Below are positions 34,666 through 43,214 of a stretch of DNA of 64,000 nt, in pieces. This DNA comes from Leucobacter luti. Its GTDB lineage: Bacteria > Actinomycetota > Actinomycetes > Actinomycetales > Microbacteriaceae. The notes under the pieces are model-generated. The model was not told the DNA's origin. It saw only the letters and a list, made by a program, of their open reading frames with translations, and did not search any database. The first letter of the stretch is position 1, and every line of letters begins with the position of its first letter. The stretch is from assembly GCF_004217175.1 (NCBI RefSeq), contig NZ_SHKI01000004.1, positions 372,001 to 436,000 of the forward strand. The letters are read 5' to 3'. The position numbers were made by a program, and so were the translations under genes.

Positions 34666-34694
34666 TGTAAATGCCTATGTCAACGACGTTTACA
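34666..34694. promoter_or_regulatory. Operator-like dyad upstream of the amine oxidase
   Basis: TGTAAA (34666-34671) and TTTACA (34689-34694) are an inverted pair. Within it, TGTCAACGACGTTTACA (34678-34694) is a 17-bp palindrome with one mismatch. It lies 52-80 bases before the oxidase ATG, at a promoter position. A LacI- or GntR-type operator is plausible. Confidence 0.45.
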
Positions 34695-34778
34695 TCAGGG
34701 TGAATCCCAGCTCCCCTCAGCGATGCACCGCACCGCGCCGCACCGCGCCCCGGCGACTGCGGCACCCCCGGCGGCGGA

Positions 34779-35003
34779 CTACTCGGCCGGCGGCTTCATG
34801 ATGACGCCGGTGGCCAGCCCGAGTGCGAGGCCGGCGGGCAGCCACAGCCAGAACTGCGTCAGCGCCGCGATGAGCACGCCCATCGCCGCGCCCATGACGA
34901 GCCCCACGATGACCTGCTTGCGCCGGGCCTGCGGTGAGGGCGCGTCTTGCTTCTTCTTCGCGCGATCGTTTCGCGACTTGCCAGATTTCGGAGCCTTGCT
35001 CAT
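34779..35003 (-). CDS. Small two-helix membrane protein
   Basis: A 74-residue protein with a basic N-terminal 30 residues (MSKAPKSGKSRNDRAKKKQD) and two membrane helices (VIVGLVMGAAMGVLIAALTQ, WLPAGLALGLATGVIM). Its ATG overlaps the stop of the upstream EamA-CYTH gene as ATGA, so the two are translationally coupled. I do not recognise the family. Confidence 0.75.
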   Translation of the reverse strand: MSKAPKSGKSRNDRAKKKQDAPSPQARRKQVIVGLVMGAAMGVLIAALTQFWLWLPAGLALGLATGVIMKPPAE

Positions 35004-36628
35004 GCGTCAAGCCTACGCGCAGCCGCCTGATCGGACGCGTCGAGTTCGGCGAGCGCCGCGAGCTGTGCGGGTGCGGCCCCGCGGGCACGCGCGAGCGCGG
35101 TCAATTTGCCGGTTGCCCGCGCGATCTTCGCGGGGCTCGCGGACGGCACTGCCCCCGCGGCGCGCAGCACCGGCTCAAGCGCGTCGAGGTGTGTCTCGGC
35201 GCCTCCGGGCAGCAGCTCGGCCTCCCACTCGCGCCAGGCCCGCCGCACGCCGTCCGCCAGGTCGGCGGCACGCACGCGGTCGTCCGCGAGTTCCACCACC
35301 GGCGCGCCCGCGGAATCGCGCAGCACGACGACCGTGCGCTCGGTCTCGAGCGTGGCGCGCGGCGCAACCTCGGCAACGGCGTCGCCGATCGTCGCGCGCA
35401 GGTCCTCGCGCAGCGCCGCGGGCATCTCGGCGCCGAGCGGCCACTGCAGCTCGCGCACCCCGCCCGGCTCACGCCGCTTGATGTGCCACCCGGCGTCCGA
35501 GCCGCCCTCGCGCACGCGCACCGCGATCCCCGCGGCGGCGAGCGCCTCGGAGGGGGTGTCAAAGTACGTCGCCACCAAGCGATAGGTCACGGGAGCGTCG
35601 GCGGTAAAGCCGGCGCCCGCAAACTGTCCGGGGGTCGGCACCGCAGTGTCGACCGCGACCTCGTACTTCCGCTCGATCTCGAGTGCTTCGATCCCCGCTG
35701 CTGGCGCCATTCCTCCAGCGTACGCCGTGTCGTCGGGAAGGTCCGGAGCGGGTTCGGCGGCCGGCCCGTGCCCGCCCGCAAGCCACACGATCCCCGCCCC
35801 GGCCGCGACGACCAGGCAGACGCCCAGCAGCGCAATGGGAGTGAGCACCTGGTCGAGGAAGATCGCCCCGAGGATGGTGCCGACCACCGGGTCGAACGCG
35901 AAGAAGACCCCGAGCACGCGAGCGGAGGTGAGGCGCCCCGCAATCGTGTCGACGGTGAACGCCAGCGCCGTGCCGAGCAGGGCCGATGCGATGAGGGGCA
36001 CCAGGTGCTCCACGCGGATCAGCGGGATCACGGGGGCAGAGAACGGGAGGGTCAGGATCGCCGCGATCGTGACGGAGAGCGCAACGCTCGGCAGTCCACC
36101 CTCGGACTGGCCCACGTGCGCCGCGAGCAGGGTGTAGAGCCCGAACGCCGCGCCCGCGAGCGCCGCGAACAGCAACCCGAGGGGATCGAGCGCGCCGCCG
36201 AATCCGGCGATGAGCGCGACGCCGAGCAGCGCGACCATCGCGAGCGCCCCCTCGCGCGCGCGGCGCGAAGCGAGCAGCGCGACCAGGCACGGGCCGAGGA
36301 AGTCGATCGTGGTCGCCACACCCAGCGGAAGCCGCGAGAAGGCGAGGTAGAGAAACGCGTTCATCGCGGCCATCGCCACGCCGTAGAGCACGATCCCGAG
36401 CCACTCGCGCCGCGTCCGCCCGCGGAGCCGCGGCCGAAAAATGAGCAGCAGGATCACTGCGGCGATGAGCATGCGAACGGCGCTCGTGCCCAGCACCCCG
36501 AATGCGGGGAAGAGCCCGACGGCGATGACCGCCGAGAACTGCATCCCCAGCGAGCCAACGAGGACAAGCAGCATGGCGCGGATGGTGGCGCCGCGCGTGA
36601 ACCGAGAGGCATTCGACGATGAGCTCAT
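35000..36628 (-). CDS. EamA-type transporter fused to a CYTH domain
   Basis: A 542-residue single frame. Residues 1-290 form a ten-helix EamA/DMT permease (FLYLAFSRLPLGVATTIDFL, TALAFTVDTIAGRLTSARVL). From about residue 307 the protein is a CYTH triphosphate tunnel domain starting ALEIERKYEVAVDTAV with the ExExK metal-triphosphate motif, then GWHIKRREPGGVREL and TLETERTVVVL. No stop separates them. An internal ATG at 35710 directly follows GGAGGA and lies six bases after TACGCT, so the CYTH part could also be made alone (236 residues). The main ATG lies seven bases after TACAGT (leaderless). Confidence 0.8.
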   Translation of the reverse strand: MSSSSNASRFTRGATIRAMLLVLVGSLGMQFSAVIAVGLFPAFGVLGTSAVRMLIAAVILLLIFRPRLRGRTRREWLGIVLYGVAMAAMNAFLYLAFSRLPLGVATTIDFLGPCLVALLASRRAREGALAMVALLGVALIAGFGGALDPLGLLFAALAGAAFGLYTLLAAHVGQSEGGLPSVALSVTIAAILTLPFSAPVIPLIRVEHLVPLIASALLGTALAFTVDTIAGRLTSARVLGVFFAFDPVVGTILGAIFLDQVLTPIALLGVCLVVAAGAGIVWLAGGHGPAAEPAPDLPDDTAYAGGMAPAAGIEALEIERKYEVAVDTAVPTPGQFAGAGFTADAPVTYRLVATYFDTPSEALAAAGIAVRVREGGSDAGWHIKRREPGGVRELQWPLGAEMPAALREDLRATIGDAVAEVAPRATLETERTVVVLRDSAGAPVVELADDRVRAADLADGVRRAWREWEAELLPGGAETHLDALEPVLRAAGAVPSASPAKIARATGKLTALARARGAAPAQLAALAELDASDQAAARRLDA

Positions 36629-36635
36629 CAGACCT

Positions 36636-36655
36636 ACTGTAGTGCCGGATACACT
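36636..36655. promoter_or_regulatory. Divergent leaderless promoters
   Basis: On the minus strand TACAGT (36636-36641) lies seven bases before the EamA-CYTH ATG. On the plus strand TACACT (36650-36655) lies six bases before the ATG at 36662. The 33-bp gap has no ribosome sites, so both genes are probably translated from leaderless mRNAs and their polymerases would compete for the same DNA. Confidence 0.55.
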
Positions 36656-36661
36656 GTCCGC

Positions 36662-37213
36662 ATGGCAGTGGACCCCGGACTCGCGGCGGCGCTGCAGCGC
36701 GCCGCGGACGCGTGCGCTTCGACCGCCGCAAGCCTTGCCGCTGCCGGGGTCGCCTCCGAGCACCTCGCGGAGCTCCTCGCCCCGAAGCGGGTGCTGCTGT
36801 GGACGCGCCCCGCGCGGATGCAGCAGCGCGGCCGCGTCTGGCGGATCGGCACGCTGCTGCTGGGAGACGACGGCGCGCTCTACGCGGCGAGCCGGGCGAC
36901 GCGGGCCGCCGAGCGCGGCCGCCCCGGCTACCAGTCAGTGTCGCGCGAGGAGCGGCGCGAGATCGCCGCGGCGGCGCTGCGGGGCGGGTTTGAGCCGGGC
37001 ACCGCGGTGAACTTCGATGCGACGCCGATCCCGCTCAGCGCAGCGGACCCCGAGGCCGCCACCGCGCTCGGTGATCCCGCGCTCCCCGTGGGGTTCGCCG
37101 ACGGGGAGGTGCGCGTGCGCTGGCGCGCGGGCGCACCGCTCAGTGGCGCTCCCTCGCTGGCAGAGTTTCTCACCGATCGCACCGAGCTGCTGCGCACGCC
37201 GCGCGGCGCGTAG
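36662..37213 (+). CDS. Conserved hypothetical protein
   Basis: A 183-residue soluble protein. The first 40 residues are helical (LAAALQRAADACASTAASLA), the middle is beta-rich (RVWRIGTLLLGDDGALYAAS), and the middle carries a short basic segment (SREERREIAAAALRGGFEPG). I do not recognise a domain. Its leaderless promoter and good codon use support a real gene. It diverges from the EamA-CYTH gene. Confidence 0.72.
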   Translation: MAVDPGLAAALQRAADACASTAASLAAAGVASEHLAELLAPKRVLLWTRPARMQQRGRVWRIGTLLLGDDGALYAASRATRAAERGRPGYQSVSREERREIAAAALRGGFEPGTAVNFDATPIPLSAADPEAATALGDPALPVGFADGEVRVRWRAGAPLSGAPSLAEFLTDRTELLRTPRGA

Positions 37214-37518
37214 CCGCGGGCACGCAAGAACGCTGCACCGACCGCGCAATCGATAGGGGGGGGTGATCGCGCGGTCGATACAGCAGGGGTGAGGCCTCGG
37301 AACCGCCGGTGATCGGGGGGACAATCACGGGCGGCGTACCACCGGGACCTCTGCGTTGTGTCTCACAACCCACCGCTGGGGTGGTGATTTCAGACTATGG
37401 GCCGCGCGGCCCCCGTCACGGCAAACCACCCCAGCTACAGTGCTCGACGGCGCAAATACCGTGCTGGGGACGACAGGCTCAGTAGTGCGCGGCCCCCTGC
37501 CACAGGCGCACCCCCGAT
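37214..37518. other. Intergenic region with nested inverted repeats
   Basis: 305 bases between convergent genes with no coding evidence. It holds a 9-bp inverted pair cgaccgcgc (37239-37247) with gcgcggtcg (37269-37277). An 11-bp perfect pair gctggggtggt (37375-37385) with accaccccagc (37425-37435) encloses a smaller G/C palindrome around 37399-37412. Part of this must terminate transcription; the long nested structure is more than a simple terminator. Confidence 0.5.
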
Positions 37519-38031
37519 TCACTCGGATGCGGCGCCAGAATCGGAGTCCTCAGCCGCGGCCCGAAACGCCCAGCGCATGTGGTCGCTCGTGAGGAAGTCG
37601 GCGATACCGATCATGATCAGGCTGAACACGATCTGCTCGGTGACCATCCACACCGGGTAGAGGCCGGGGATCGCTGCCATGACCAGGGTGACCACGGGGA
37701 AGATCTGTGCGAACAGGCGCAGCCGCTGGTACGCCCAGCGCCAGCCGAGGGCCGCCCGCCACGCAAAGTAGCCCAGCGTGAGCGTCATGCCGAGCACCAC
37801 GACGGTGCGCATCCAGACCGCGAACGGCACCGATCCGCCCGAGCTGGCGATCACCACGGCAGCGACCACGGCCCCGACGCCGAGGACCACCTCCGCGCCG
37901 AGCAGCCACCAGATCCACGCGAACGCGCGCCGCGTCTTCGGGTGGCGCCGCGCCGAGTCCGAGATTCGCACGCCCGCCTGGCGCCCGCCAGCGAGCCGGT
38001 CGAGGCGCAAGAGCCAAGATTCCCACATCAT
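37519..38031 (-). CDS. Membrane protein, function unknown
   Basis: A 170-residue protein with four membrane helices (FAWIWWLLGAEVVLGVGAVV, VWMRTVVVLGMTLTLGYFAW, IFPVVTLVMAAIPGLYPVWM, and a fourth at QIVFSLIMIGIADFL) and an acidic C-terminus. The ATG at 38031 lies six bases after TACGCT, again a leaderless arrangement; a second ATG follows directly. No family is recognised. Confidence 0.72.
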   Translation of the reverse strand: MMWESWLLRLDRLAGGRQAGVRISDSARRHPKTRRAFAWIWWLLGAEVVLGVGAVVAAVVIASSGGSVPFAVWMRTVVVLGMTLTLGYFAWRAALGWRWAYQRLRLFAQIFPVVTLVMAAIPGLYPVWMVTEQIVFSLIMIGIADFLTSDHMRWAFRAAAEDSDSGAASE

Positions 38032-38120
38032 GCCGCCAGCGTACGCCCGGCTGAGCCCCCGGGTCGCGCGGGCCCGCAAAGATCAACCAAACGGCTGAGC
38101 CGCTCGCTGCGCCCCCGGGC

Positions 38121-39464
38121 TCAGGCGTGGGTCACGACGAGTCGCTGGTTCGCGAACTCGCGCAGCCCGAGGGCGCCGAGCTCCCGGCCAATTCCCGAGC
38201 GCTTCACGCCCCCGAACGGCAGCCGCGGATCGCCGCCCTTCAGCCCGTTCTCGGCGTACATGCCGCACTCGATCTCGGAGCGGAACAGCACCAACTCTTG
38301 GGGGTCGCGCGCGAACACGGTCGCGCCGAGCCCGTACGCAGAGTCGTTCGCGAGCGCCACCGCGTGGGCGGCGTCGCGCGCGCCCGCGATCACCGCGACG
38401 GGCCCGAACAGCTCCTCGGTCCACGCCGCGTGCCGCCGGTCCGGGTTCACCACGATGTGCGGTGCGAGCGCCCGCCCGCTTCGGTCAAGGTCTGCCGCGT
38501 CGCCGAGCACGGTTGCCCCACTGTCGCGGGCGTCGCGCAGCACGCCGCGCAGCTCGTCGGCCGCCGCCGCGCTCGCGAGTGGGCCGAGCTCGGTGTCTTC
38601 GCTGAGCGGGTCGCCGGGCGCCACCGCGAGGAAGCGCTCGGAAAACACGTCGAGGAAGCGCGGCAGCAGCTCCTCCCGCACGATGATCCGCTTCGGGGAG
38701 ACACACGTCTGACCGGCGTTCGACAGCCGCAGCTGGGCGGCGAGCGCCGCGAGTTCGTCCACCCGATCCGCGTCGAACACCACGAACGGGTCGTTGCCGC
38801 CGAGCTCGAGCACCACCTTGGTGAGGGCGGCGCCGGCGGCCCGCGCGATCGCAGCGCCCGCGCGCTCACCCCCGGTGAACGACACCCCGGTGACGATCGG
38901 ATCCGCGATCGCGGCGTACGCCTGATCGTGCGTAAACGCGCTGTCGCTCACGAGCGCCTCGGGCGCACCGGCGTCCGCGAAGAGTTCGGCGACCAGGCGC
39001 GCGGTCTCCGGGCAGATCGCCGCGTGTTTGAAGACCACGGCGTTGCCGAGCAGGAGATTCGGGGCGATCACGCGAATGAGCTGGTAGTGCGGGTAGTTCC
39101 ACGGCATCACGCCGAACACGACCCCGGTCGGCGCGAGCTCGACGGCGGCGCGCGGCGGCTCGGTGCCCGGCGCCGCGCCCCCACCGTGCAGTGGCACCGG
39201 CTCCGGGCGCAGCAGTTCCTCGGAGTGCTCCGCGTAGAAGCGCAGGATCGCCGAGCAGCTGCGCGTCTCGGCGCGGCCCTGGCGCACGGGCTTGCCCATC
39301 TCCCGCGCCATCACCTCGGCCAGGTGCTCCGCGCGGGCGTCGTAGAGCTCCGCCGCCCGGGCGAGCACCGCCGCGCGAGCGGCCGGGTCTTCCCCGCGCC
39401 ACGCGCGGTAGGCGGCGTGCGCCGCGTCGAGCGTCGACCGCACGGCCGCGTCCGCGACGCTCAT
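38121..39464 (-). CDS. NAD(P)-dependent aldehyde dehydrogenase (succinate-semialdehyde type)
   Basis: A 447-residue aldehyde dehydrogenase. The catalytic Glu is in VVLELGGNDPFVVFDADRV, the catalytic Cys in LRLSNAGQTCVSPKRIIV, and the cofactor loop in GVSFTGGERAGAAIA. MPWNYPHYQLIRVIAPNLLL matches succinate-semialdehyde-like members. The ATG at 39464 overlaps the stop of the ThDP enzyme gene, so an aldehyde made by that enzyme is its likely substrate. It is the last gene of the minus-strand catabolic operon. A frame that stays open to 40760 is read-through over the ThDP gene and not real. Confidence 0.88.
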   Translation of the reverse strand: MSVADAAVRSTLDAAHAAYRAWRGEDPAARAAVLARAAELYDARAEHLAEVMAREMGKPVRQGRAETRSCSAILRFYAEHSEELLRPEPVPLHGGGAAPGTEPPRAAVELAPTGVVFGVMPWNYPHYQLIRVIAPNLLLGNAVVFKHAAICPETARLVAELFADAGAPEALVSDSAFTHDQAYAAIADPIVTGVSFTGGERAGAAIARAAGAALTKVVLELGGNDPFVVFDADRVDELAALAAQLRLSNAGQTCVSPKRIIVREELLPRFLDVFSERFLAVAPGDPLSEDTELGPLASAAAADELRGVLRDARDSGATVLGDAADLDRSGRALAPHIVVNPDRRHAAWTEELFGPVAVIAGARDAAHAVALANDSAYGLGATVFARDPQELVLFRSEIECGMYAENGLKGGDPRLPFGGVKRSGIGRELGALGLREFANQRLVVTHA

Positions 39465-41119
39465 CGCGCCACCAGCCCGGTGCCGTCGTGCAGCCCCGAG
39501 CCCGCGTTGAGCTGCGGCAGCCGCACGGTGAAGAACGTCGACGCGGGGCTCGCGAGCGCGCCGTCGAGCAGCGCCTCGAAGCCGTCGAGCTCGGTCACGG
39601 TGTGCGCCGCGATCCCATGGGCGCGCGCGATCATCGCGAAGTCTGGATTGTTCAGGTGCGTACCCGACGGGCGGTCGGGGTACGCGCGCTCCTGGTGCGA
39701 GCGGATCGTGCCGTACCCGCCGTTGTCGAGCAGGATCACGATGACGCGGCAGCCGTACATCTGCAGGGTGGCGAGCTCCTGCCCGTTCATCCCGAAGCAG
39801 CCGTCGCCGGCGAACGCCACGACCGTGCGCTCGGGCGCGAGCAGCGACGCCGCGACCGCGCCGGGAACGCCGAGCCCCATCGCGCCGTTCCTGGGCCCCA
39901 CGAACGAGCGCGGGGTGTCGTGGTGCAGGTAGCGCAGCGCCCCGATCACGTAGTTGCCCGCGCCGACCGAGACAATCGTGTCGGTCGGGAGTCTGCGCTG
40001 CAACACCGCGAACAGCCCCTCGACCGTCACGGCACCGGTGACGGGGCTGGGCACGCCCGGGTCGCTCCAGGCGAGGTAGCCGTCGCGCAGGCGCCGCAGC
40101 CGCTCGGTGCGCGCCGCCGCCGGCGGCTCCCCCGCGTGCGGGTACGCCGCGAGCCACTCGGCCGGGTGCATCACCCAGTGCTCGGAGAGCAGGCCCGTGT
40201 GCTCGTGCAGCTCCGCGTCGGCGTGCACCACGACGACGTGCTCGGCGCGGTCTCCGATAGTGAACCCGTCCGAGAGCACGTCCTTGCGCGAGGTGCCGAC
40301 GTAGCAGACGAGGTCTGCCTCGTCGTACGCCGCCAGAGCCGCGTCGTTTCGGCCGTACCCCAGGCTCCCCACCCACGACGGGGAGGAGTGGGGGTACGCA
40401 TCGTGTGCGCGGAAGTCCGAGACCACCGGAACTCCGGTGTCCTCGGCGACGCGGCGCATCGCCGCGGCGGCCTGCGCGTCCCACCGGTCGCCGCCCACCA
40501 CGAACACCGGTCGCTGCGCGTTCGCGATCAGCTCGGCGGTGCGGCGCATCGCGGCCGGATCCGGAACCGCGCTGCGCGTGCGCGGTGGCTGCAGGGTGCG
40601 CGGCTCTGCCACGCGCCGTGCAAGCAGATCTTCGGGAAGCCCCACGATCACCGGTCCCGGCCGGCCGGCCGCCGCGATGTCGAATGCGCGCGCGACCCGC
40701 TCCGCGGCGCTCTCGGGATCGTCGAGAACGAACACCGCTTTCGCGGTGCTTCCGAACCACGCGTGAGGATCGAATTCCTGGAACGCCTCGCGCGCCCGCT
40801 CCCGCGTGGGGATCAGACCGACAAACACCACGAGCGGCGTCGCGTCCTGATAGGCGGTGTGGATCGCGATCGAGATGTTCGCGGCACCGGGCCCGCGCGT
40901 CACCATCGCGACGCCCGGTTCGCCACTCAGGCGCGCCTCGGCGAGGGCCATGAACCCGGCCCCGCCCTCGTGGCGCGCGGTGACGATCCTGGGCGCACCG
41001 TCGCGCAACGCGTCGAGCAGCCCCAGGAAGCTCTCGCCCGGAACCTGGTACACCCGCGGCACGCCGCGAGCCTCAATCTGCCGCGCTATGTCCTCGGCAA
41101 CCGTCGTACCCACACCCAT
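39461..41119 (-). CDS. Thiamine diphosphate-dependent enzyme (decarboxylase/lyase type)
   Basis: A 552-residue protein of the acetolactate synthase/benzoylformate decarboxylase superfamily. The catalytic Glu is in VYQVPGESFLGLLDAL, the Pyr-domain loop is TARHEGGAGFMALAEA, and the ThDP-Mg motif is GDGCFGMNGQELATLQ, closing with LLDNGGYGTIRS. The EGG after the active-site His differs from acetolactate synthase, so a dedicated 2-oxo acid decarboxylase or C-C lyase is more likely. The ATG at 41119 is preferred over a GTG at 41146. It is coupled to the aldehyde dehydrogenase gene and follows an ABC transporter. Confidence 0.82.
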   Translation of the reverse strand: MGVGTTVAEDIARQIEARGVPRVYQVPGESFLGLLDALRDGAPRIVTARHEGGAGFMALAEARLSGEPGVAMVTRGPGAANISIAIHTAYQDATPLVVFVGLIPTRERAREAFQEFDPHAWFGSTAKAVFVLDDPESAAERVARAFDIAAAGRPGPVIVGLPEDLLARRVAEPRTLQPPRTRSAVPDPAAMRRTAELIANAQRPVFVVGGDRWDAQAAAAMRRVAEDTGVPVVSDFRAHDAYPHSSPSWVGSLGYGRNDAALAAYDEADLVCYVGTSRKDVLSDGFTIGDRAEHVVVVHADAELHEHTGLLSEHWVMHPAEWLAAYPHAGEPPAAARTERLRRLRDGYLAWSDPGVPSPVTGAVTVEGLFAVLQRRLPTDTIVSVGAGNYVIGALRYLHHDTPRSFVGPRNGAMGLGVPGAVAASLLAPERTVVAFAGDGCFGMNGQELATLQMYGCRVIVILLDNGGYGTIRSHQERAYPDRPSGTHLNNPDFAMIARAHGIAAHTVTELDGFEALLDGALASPASTFFTVRLPQLNAGSGLHDGTGLVAR

Positions 41120-41185
41120 CTCCCCGTCTCGTTCGTACGTGTGCACCGCGAACCGGGGCCGCGCGCGTGCGCGGCCCCGCCCCGG

Positions 41186-42289
41186 CTACTCCGTGTAGTT
41201 GCGTGCCTGCTCGCGGATCGCTTCCGGATCGAAGTCGTTGATCGCGGGAATGAGGCTGTAGTCGAACAGTTCGCTCACGTCTGGGACCTCGCCGTCCGCC
41301 TCGATTACTCCGTACTCGGTGAGGAGGTCAACGGTCTTCTGCATGTCCTCATCGGTCTGCTCGCCGTAGGTGCCGGCCGAGCCTTCCCCGCCGGTGAGCT
41401 CAAGGCGCACCTCGAGCTGGCGCACGGCGAGGGCGAGGCGGTCCTCTTCGCTGCCGTCGGTCGGCTTCGCGGAGGGGAACTTCTCCCAGTGCAGCTTGAT
41501 CGCTGCCTCGGGGTTTTCAAGCGAGAACACTGCGCCCTTGAAGAACGCGCGCCAGATCCCGGCAACGGTCTCGGGCTCGGTGTCGACGGCGTCGCGCGAG
41601 CACACAAAGATCGAGGTGCCGTTCAGGTCGTTCATCACCGAGTCGAGATCCACGAGCTCTTCGCCGAGCAGCGACTCGATGACCAGGTTGGGGCTGTCCC
41701 ACGCGGAGTACGCGTCGATCTGGCCCTGCTGGAACGCGAGTGCCGCCTGCGCGCCAAACCCAACCGGCAGGAACTGCTCCGTGGTCGCCGTCGCCCCGGC
41801 GGCCTCCATGCCGCCGATCGCGTAGTTGATCCCGGTCGCGGTCGCCGAGTTGCTGCCAATGGTCTTGCCTTCAAGGTCGGCAACGGAGGTGTATCCGCTC
41901 GACTTCGGCGCGACCACCCGGAACATGTTCCCCTCGGTCGATCCCACGAGCGCGAGCGTCGGGTCGGACGCCGCCGACGGCACGGCCGTCGCCGCGGAGG
42001 CGTAGGTGCACACCGCGTTCCCAGCGGCGACCGCCTGCACCCCGGAGAGCGCGGTCTCGACCGGCTGCATCGTCACCTCGAGGCCCTCCTCAGCGAAGTA
42101 GCCGAGCTCCCCCGGCACGGTCGCGTAGCTCGCCGTCGCGGCCGAGAGCGTCTGGTCGGTCACCGCGAAAGTGACTTGCTTCAGTGATTCCCCGGTGTCG
42201 TCGCCCTCCGCGGCGTTTCCCCCGGCCGAGCAGCCGGCGAGCGCCACCGCGCTCAGGAGCGCGATCGTCAGTGTTGCGGTCCTCTTCAT
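41186..42289 (-). CDS. ABC transporter substrate-binding lipoprotein (NMT1/SsuA-like)
   Basis: A 367-residue lipoprotein with signal MKRTATLTIALLSAVALAGC, where the Cys is the lipidation site. The fold is of the NMT1/ThiY/SsuA type: PGELGYFAEEGLEVTMQPVE near residue 59, TIGSNSATATGINYAIGG, and QIDAYSAWDSPNLVIESLLG. Such proteins bind sulfonates, nitrate, taurine, thiamine precursors or aromatic acids. The ligand here is unknown and is probably the substrate of the operon. The ribosome site lies within AAAGGAAACAC. Confidence 0.88.
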   Translation of the reverse strand: MKRTATLTIALLSAVALAGCSAGGNAAEGDDTGESLKQVTFAVTDQTLSAATASYATVPGELGYFAEEGLEVTMQPVETALSGVQAVAAGNAVCTYASAATAVPSAASDPTLALVGSTEGNMFRVVAPKSSGYTSVADLEGKTIGSNSATATGINYAIGGMEAAGATATTEQFLPVGFGAQAALAFQQGQIDAYSAWDSPNLVIESLLGEELVDLDSVMNDLNGTSIFVCSRDAVDTEPETVAGIWRAFFKGAVFSLENPEAAIKLHWEKFPSAKPTDGSEEDRLALAVRQLEVRLELTGGEGSAGTYGEQTDEDMQKTVDLLTEYGVIEADGEVPDVSELFDYSLIPAINDFDPEAIREQARNYTE

Positions 42290-42346
42290 CTGTGTTTCCT
42301 TTCGAACTTCGTTGTTCCTGCAAGCGGGTAAATCGTGTGCGTCGGG

Positions 42347-43198
42347 TCAGCGCTGGTAGCGACGCAGAAGGTAGTTGAGGCCGGCCATGACGAGCCAGAT
42401 CACCACGCCGAAGCAGCCCAGCACGATCAGCAGCGCGAACGTGGTGGAGACCGAGCCGGTCTGCACGGCCGCCTGAATCGCGAAGCCCATGCCCTCCCGG
42501 GCCGAGACAAACTCCGCGACGATCGTGCCGATTAGCGCCAAGACGGCCGCGCTCTGCAGCGCGGGGAGCAGGTACGAGACCGCGTTGGGGATCCGAAGCT
42601 TGCGGATCACCTGCCACGGCGACGCGCCAACCGACTTGAACAGGTTGAGCTGATCCTGGTTGATGTTCGTGAGGCCAACCAGCGCGTTCACGAGGATCGG
42701 GAAGAACGCCATGAGTGCCGCGAGGATCACCTTCGGGGTCGTACCGTAGCCAAACCCGGCGATGATCAGCGGCGCGATCGCGACCTTCGGGAAGGTCTGA
42801 ATGATGATCAGGAACGGGTAGACGGCCTTGCGGAGCGACTCGGAGAACACGAACACGAAGCTGATGAGCAGCGCCGCGAGGATCGCGATGCCGAGCCCGA
42901 GCAGCGTGATCTGTGCGGTCGCCGCGAGATTCACCCAGATCGTGCCGTCCGCGAACATTTGCCCCAGCACGTCCATCGTCGCGGCGGGCGGTGCGACGAG
43001 CAGCGGCGAGATCAGCCCCGAGGTCGCGCTGTAGTTCCAGAACCAGATGGTGCCGCCGAGGAGGGCGATCGCGATGATCACCGCCCGCGTGGTGGTCGAG
43101 GCGAAGAACGCGCGCACGTCGGCGGCGCCCCACCGCGGTGCACGGGCCGTGTGGTCCGCGGCGGTCACCGGGAGCAATTGTGTGGTCTGTGCACTCAT
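42347..43198 (-). CDS. ABC transporter permease (SsuC/TauC-like)
   Basis: A 283-residue permease with six helices. The coupling loop is FKSVGASPWQVIRKLRIPNA, followed by SAREGMGFAIQAAVQTGSVS. It belongs to the family that serves NMT1-type binding proteins. The ATG at 43198 follows ACGGAA and lies 16 bases past the ATPase stop; the substrate-binding protein gene follows at 57 bases. Confidence 0.9.
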   Translation of the reverse strand: MSAQTTQLLPVTAADHTARAPRWGAADVRAFFASTTTRAVIIAIALLGGTIWFWNYSATSGLISPLLVAPPAATMDVLGQMFADGTIWVNLAATAQITLLGLGIAILAALLISFVFVFSESLRKAVYPFLIIIQTFPKVAIAPLIIAGFGYGTTPKVILAALMAFFPILVNALVGLTNINQDQLNLFKSVGASPWQVIRKLRIPNAVSYLLPALQSAAVLALIGTIVAEFVSAREGMGFAIQAAVQTGSVSTTFALLIVLGCFGVVIWLVMAGLNYLLRRYQR

Positions 43199-43214
43199 CG
43201 TTTCCGTCGCCTTC

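Noticed and set aside
38121..40760. Aldehyde dehydrogenase extended to 879 residues
   Set aside because: The extension lies over the ThDP enzyme gene in another frame and is low-complexity Arg/Gly/Ala. The overlap ATG at 39464 is the natural start.
39461..41119. Acetolactate synthase large subunit
   Set aside because: No small regulatory subunit follows, the active-site loop reads HEGGAGFMA, and the partner gene is an aldehyde dehydrogenase.
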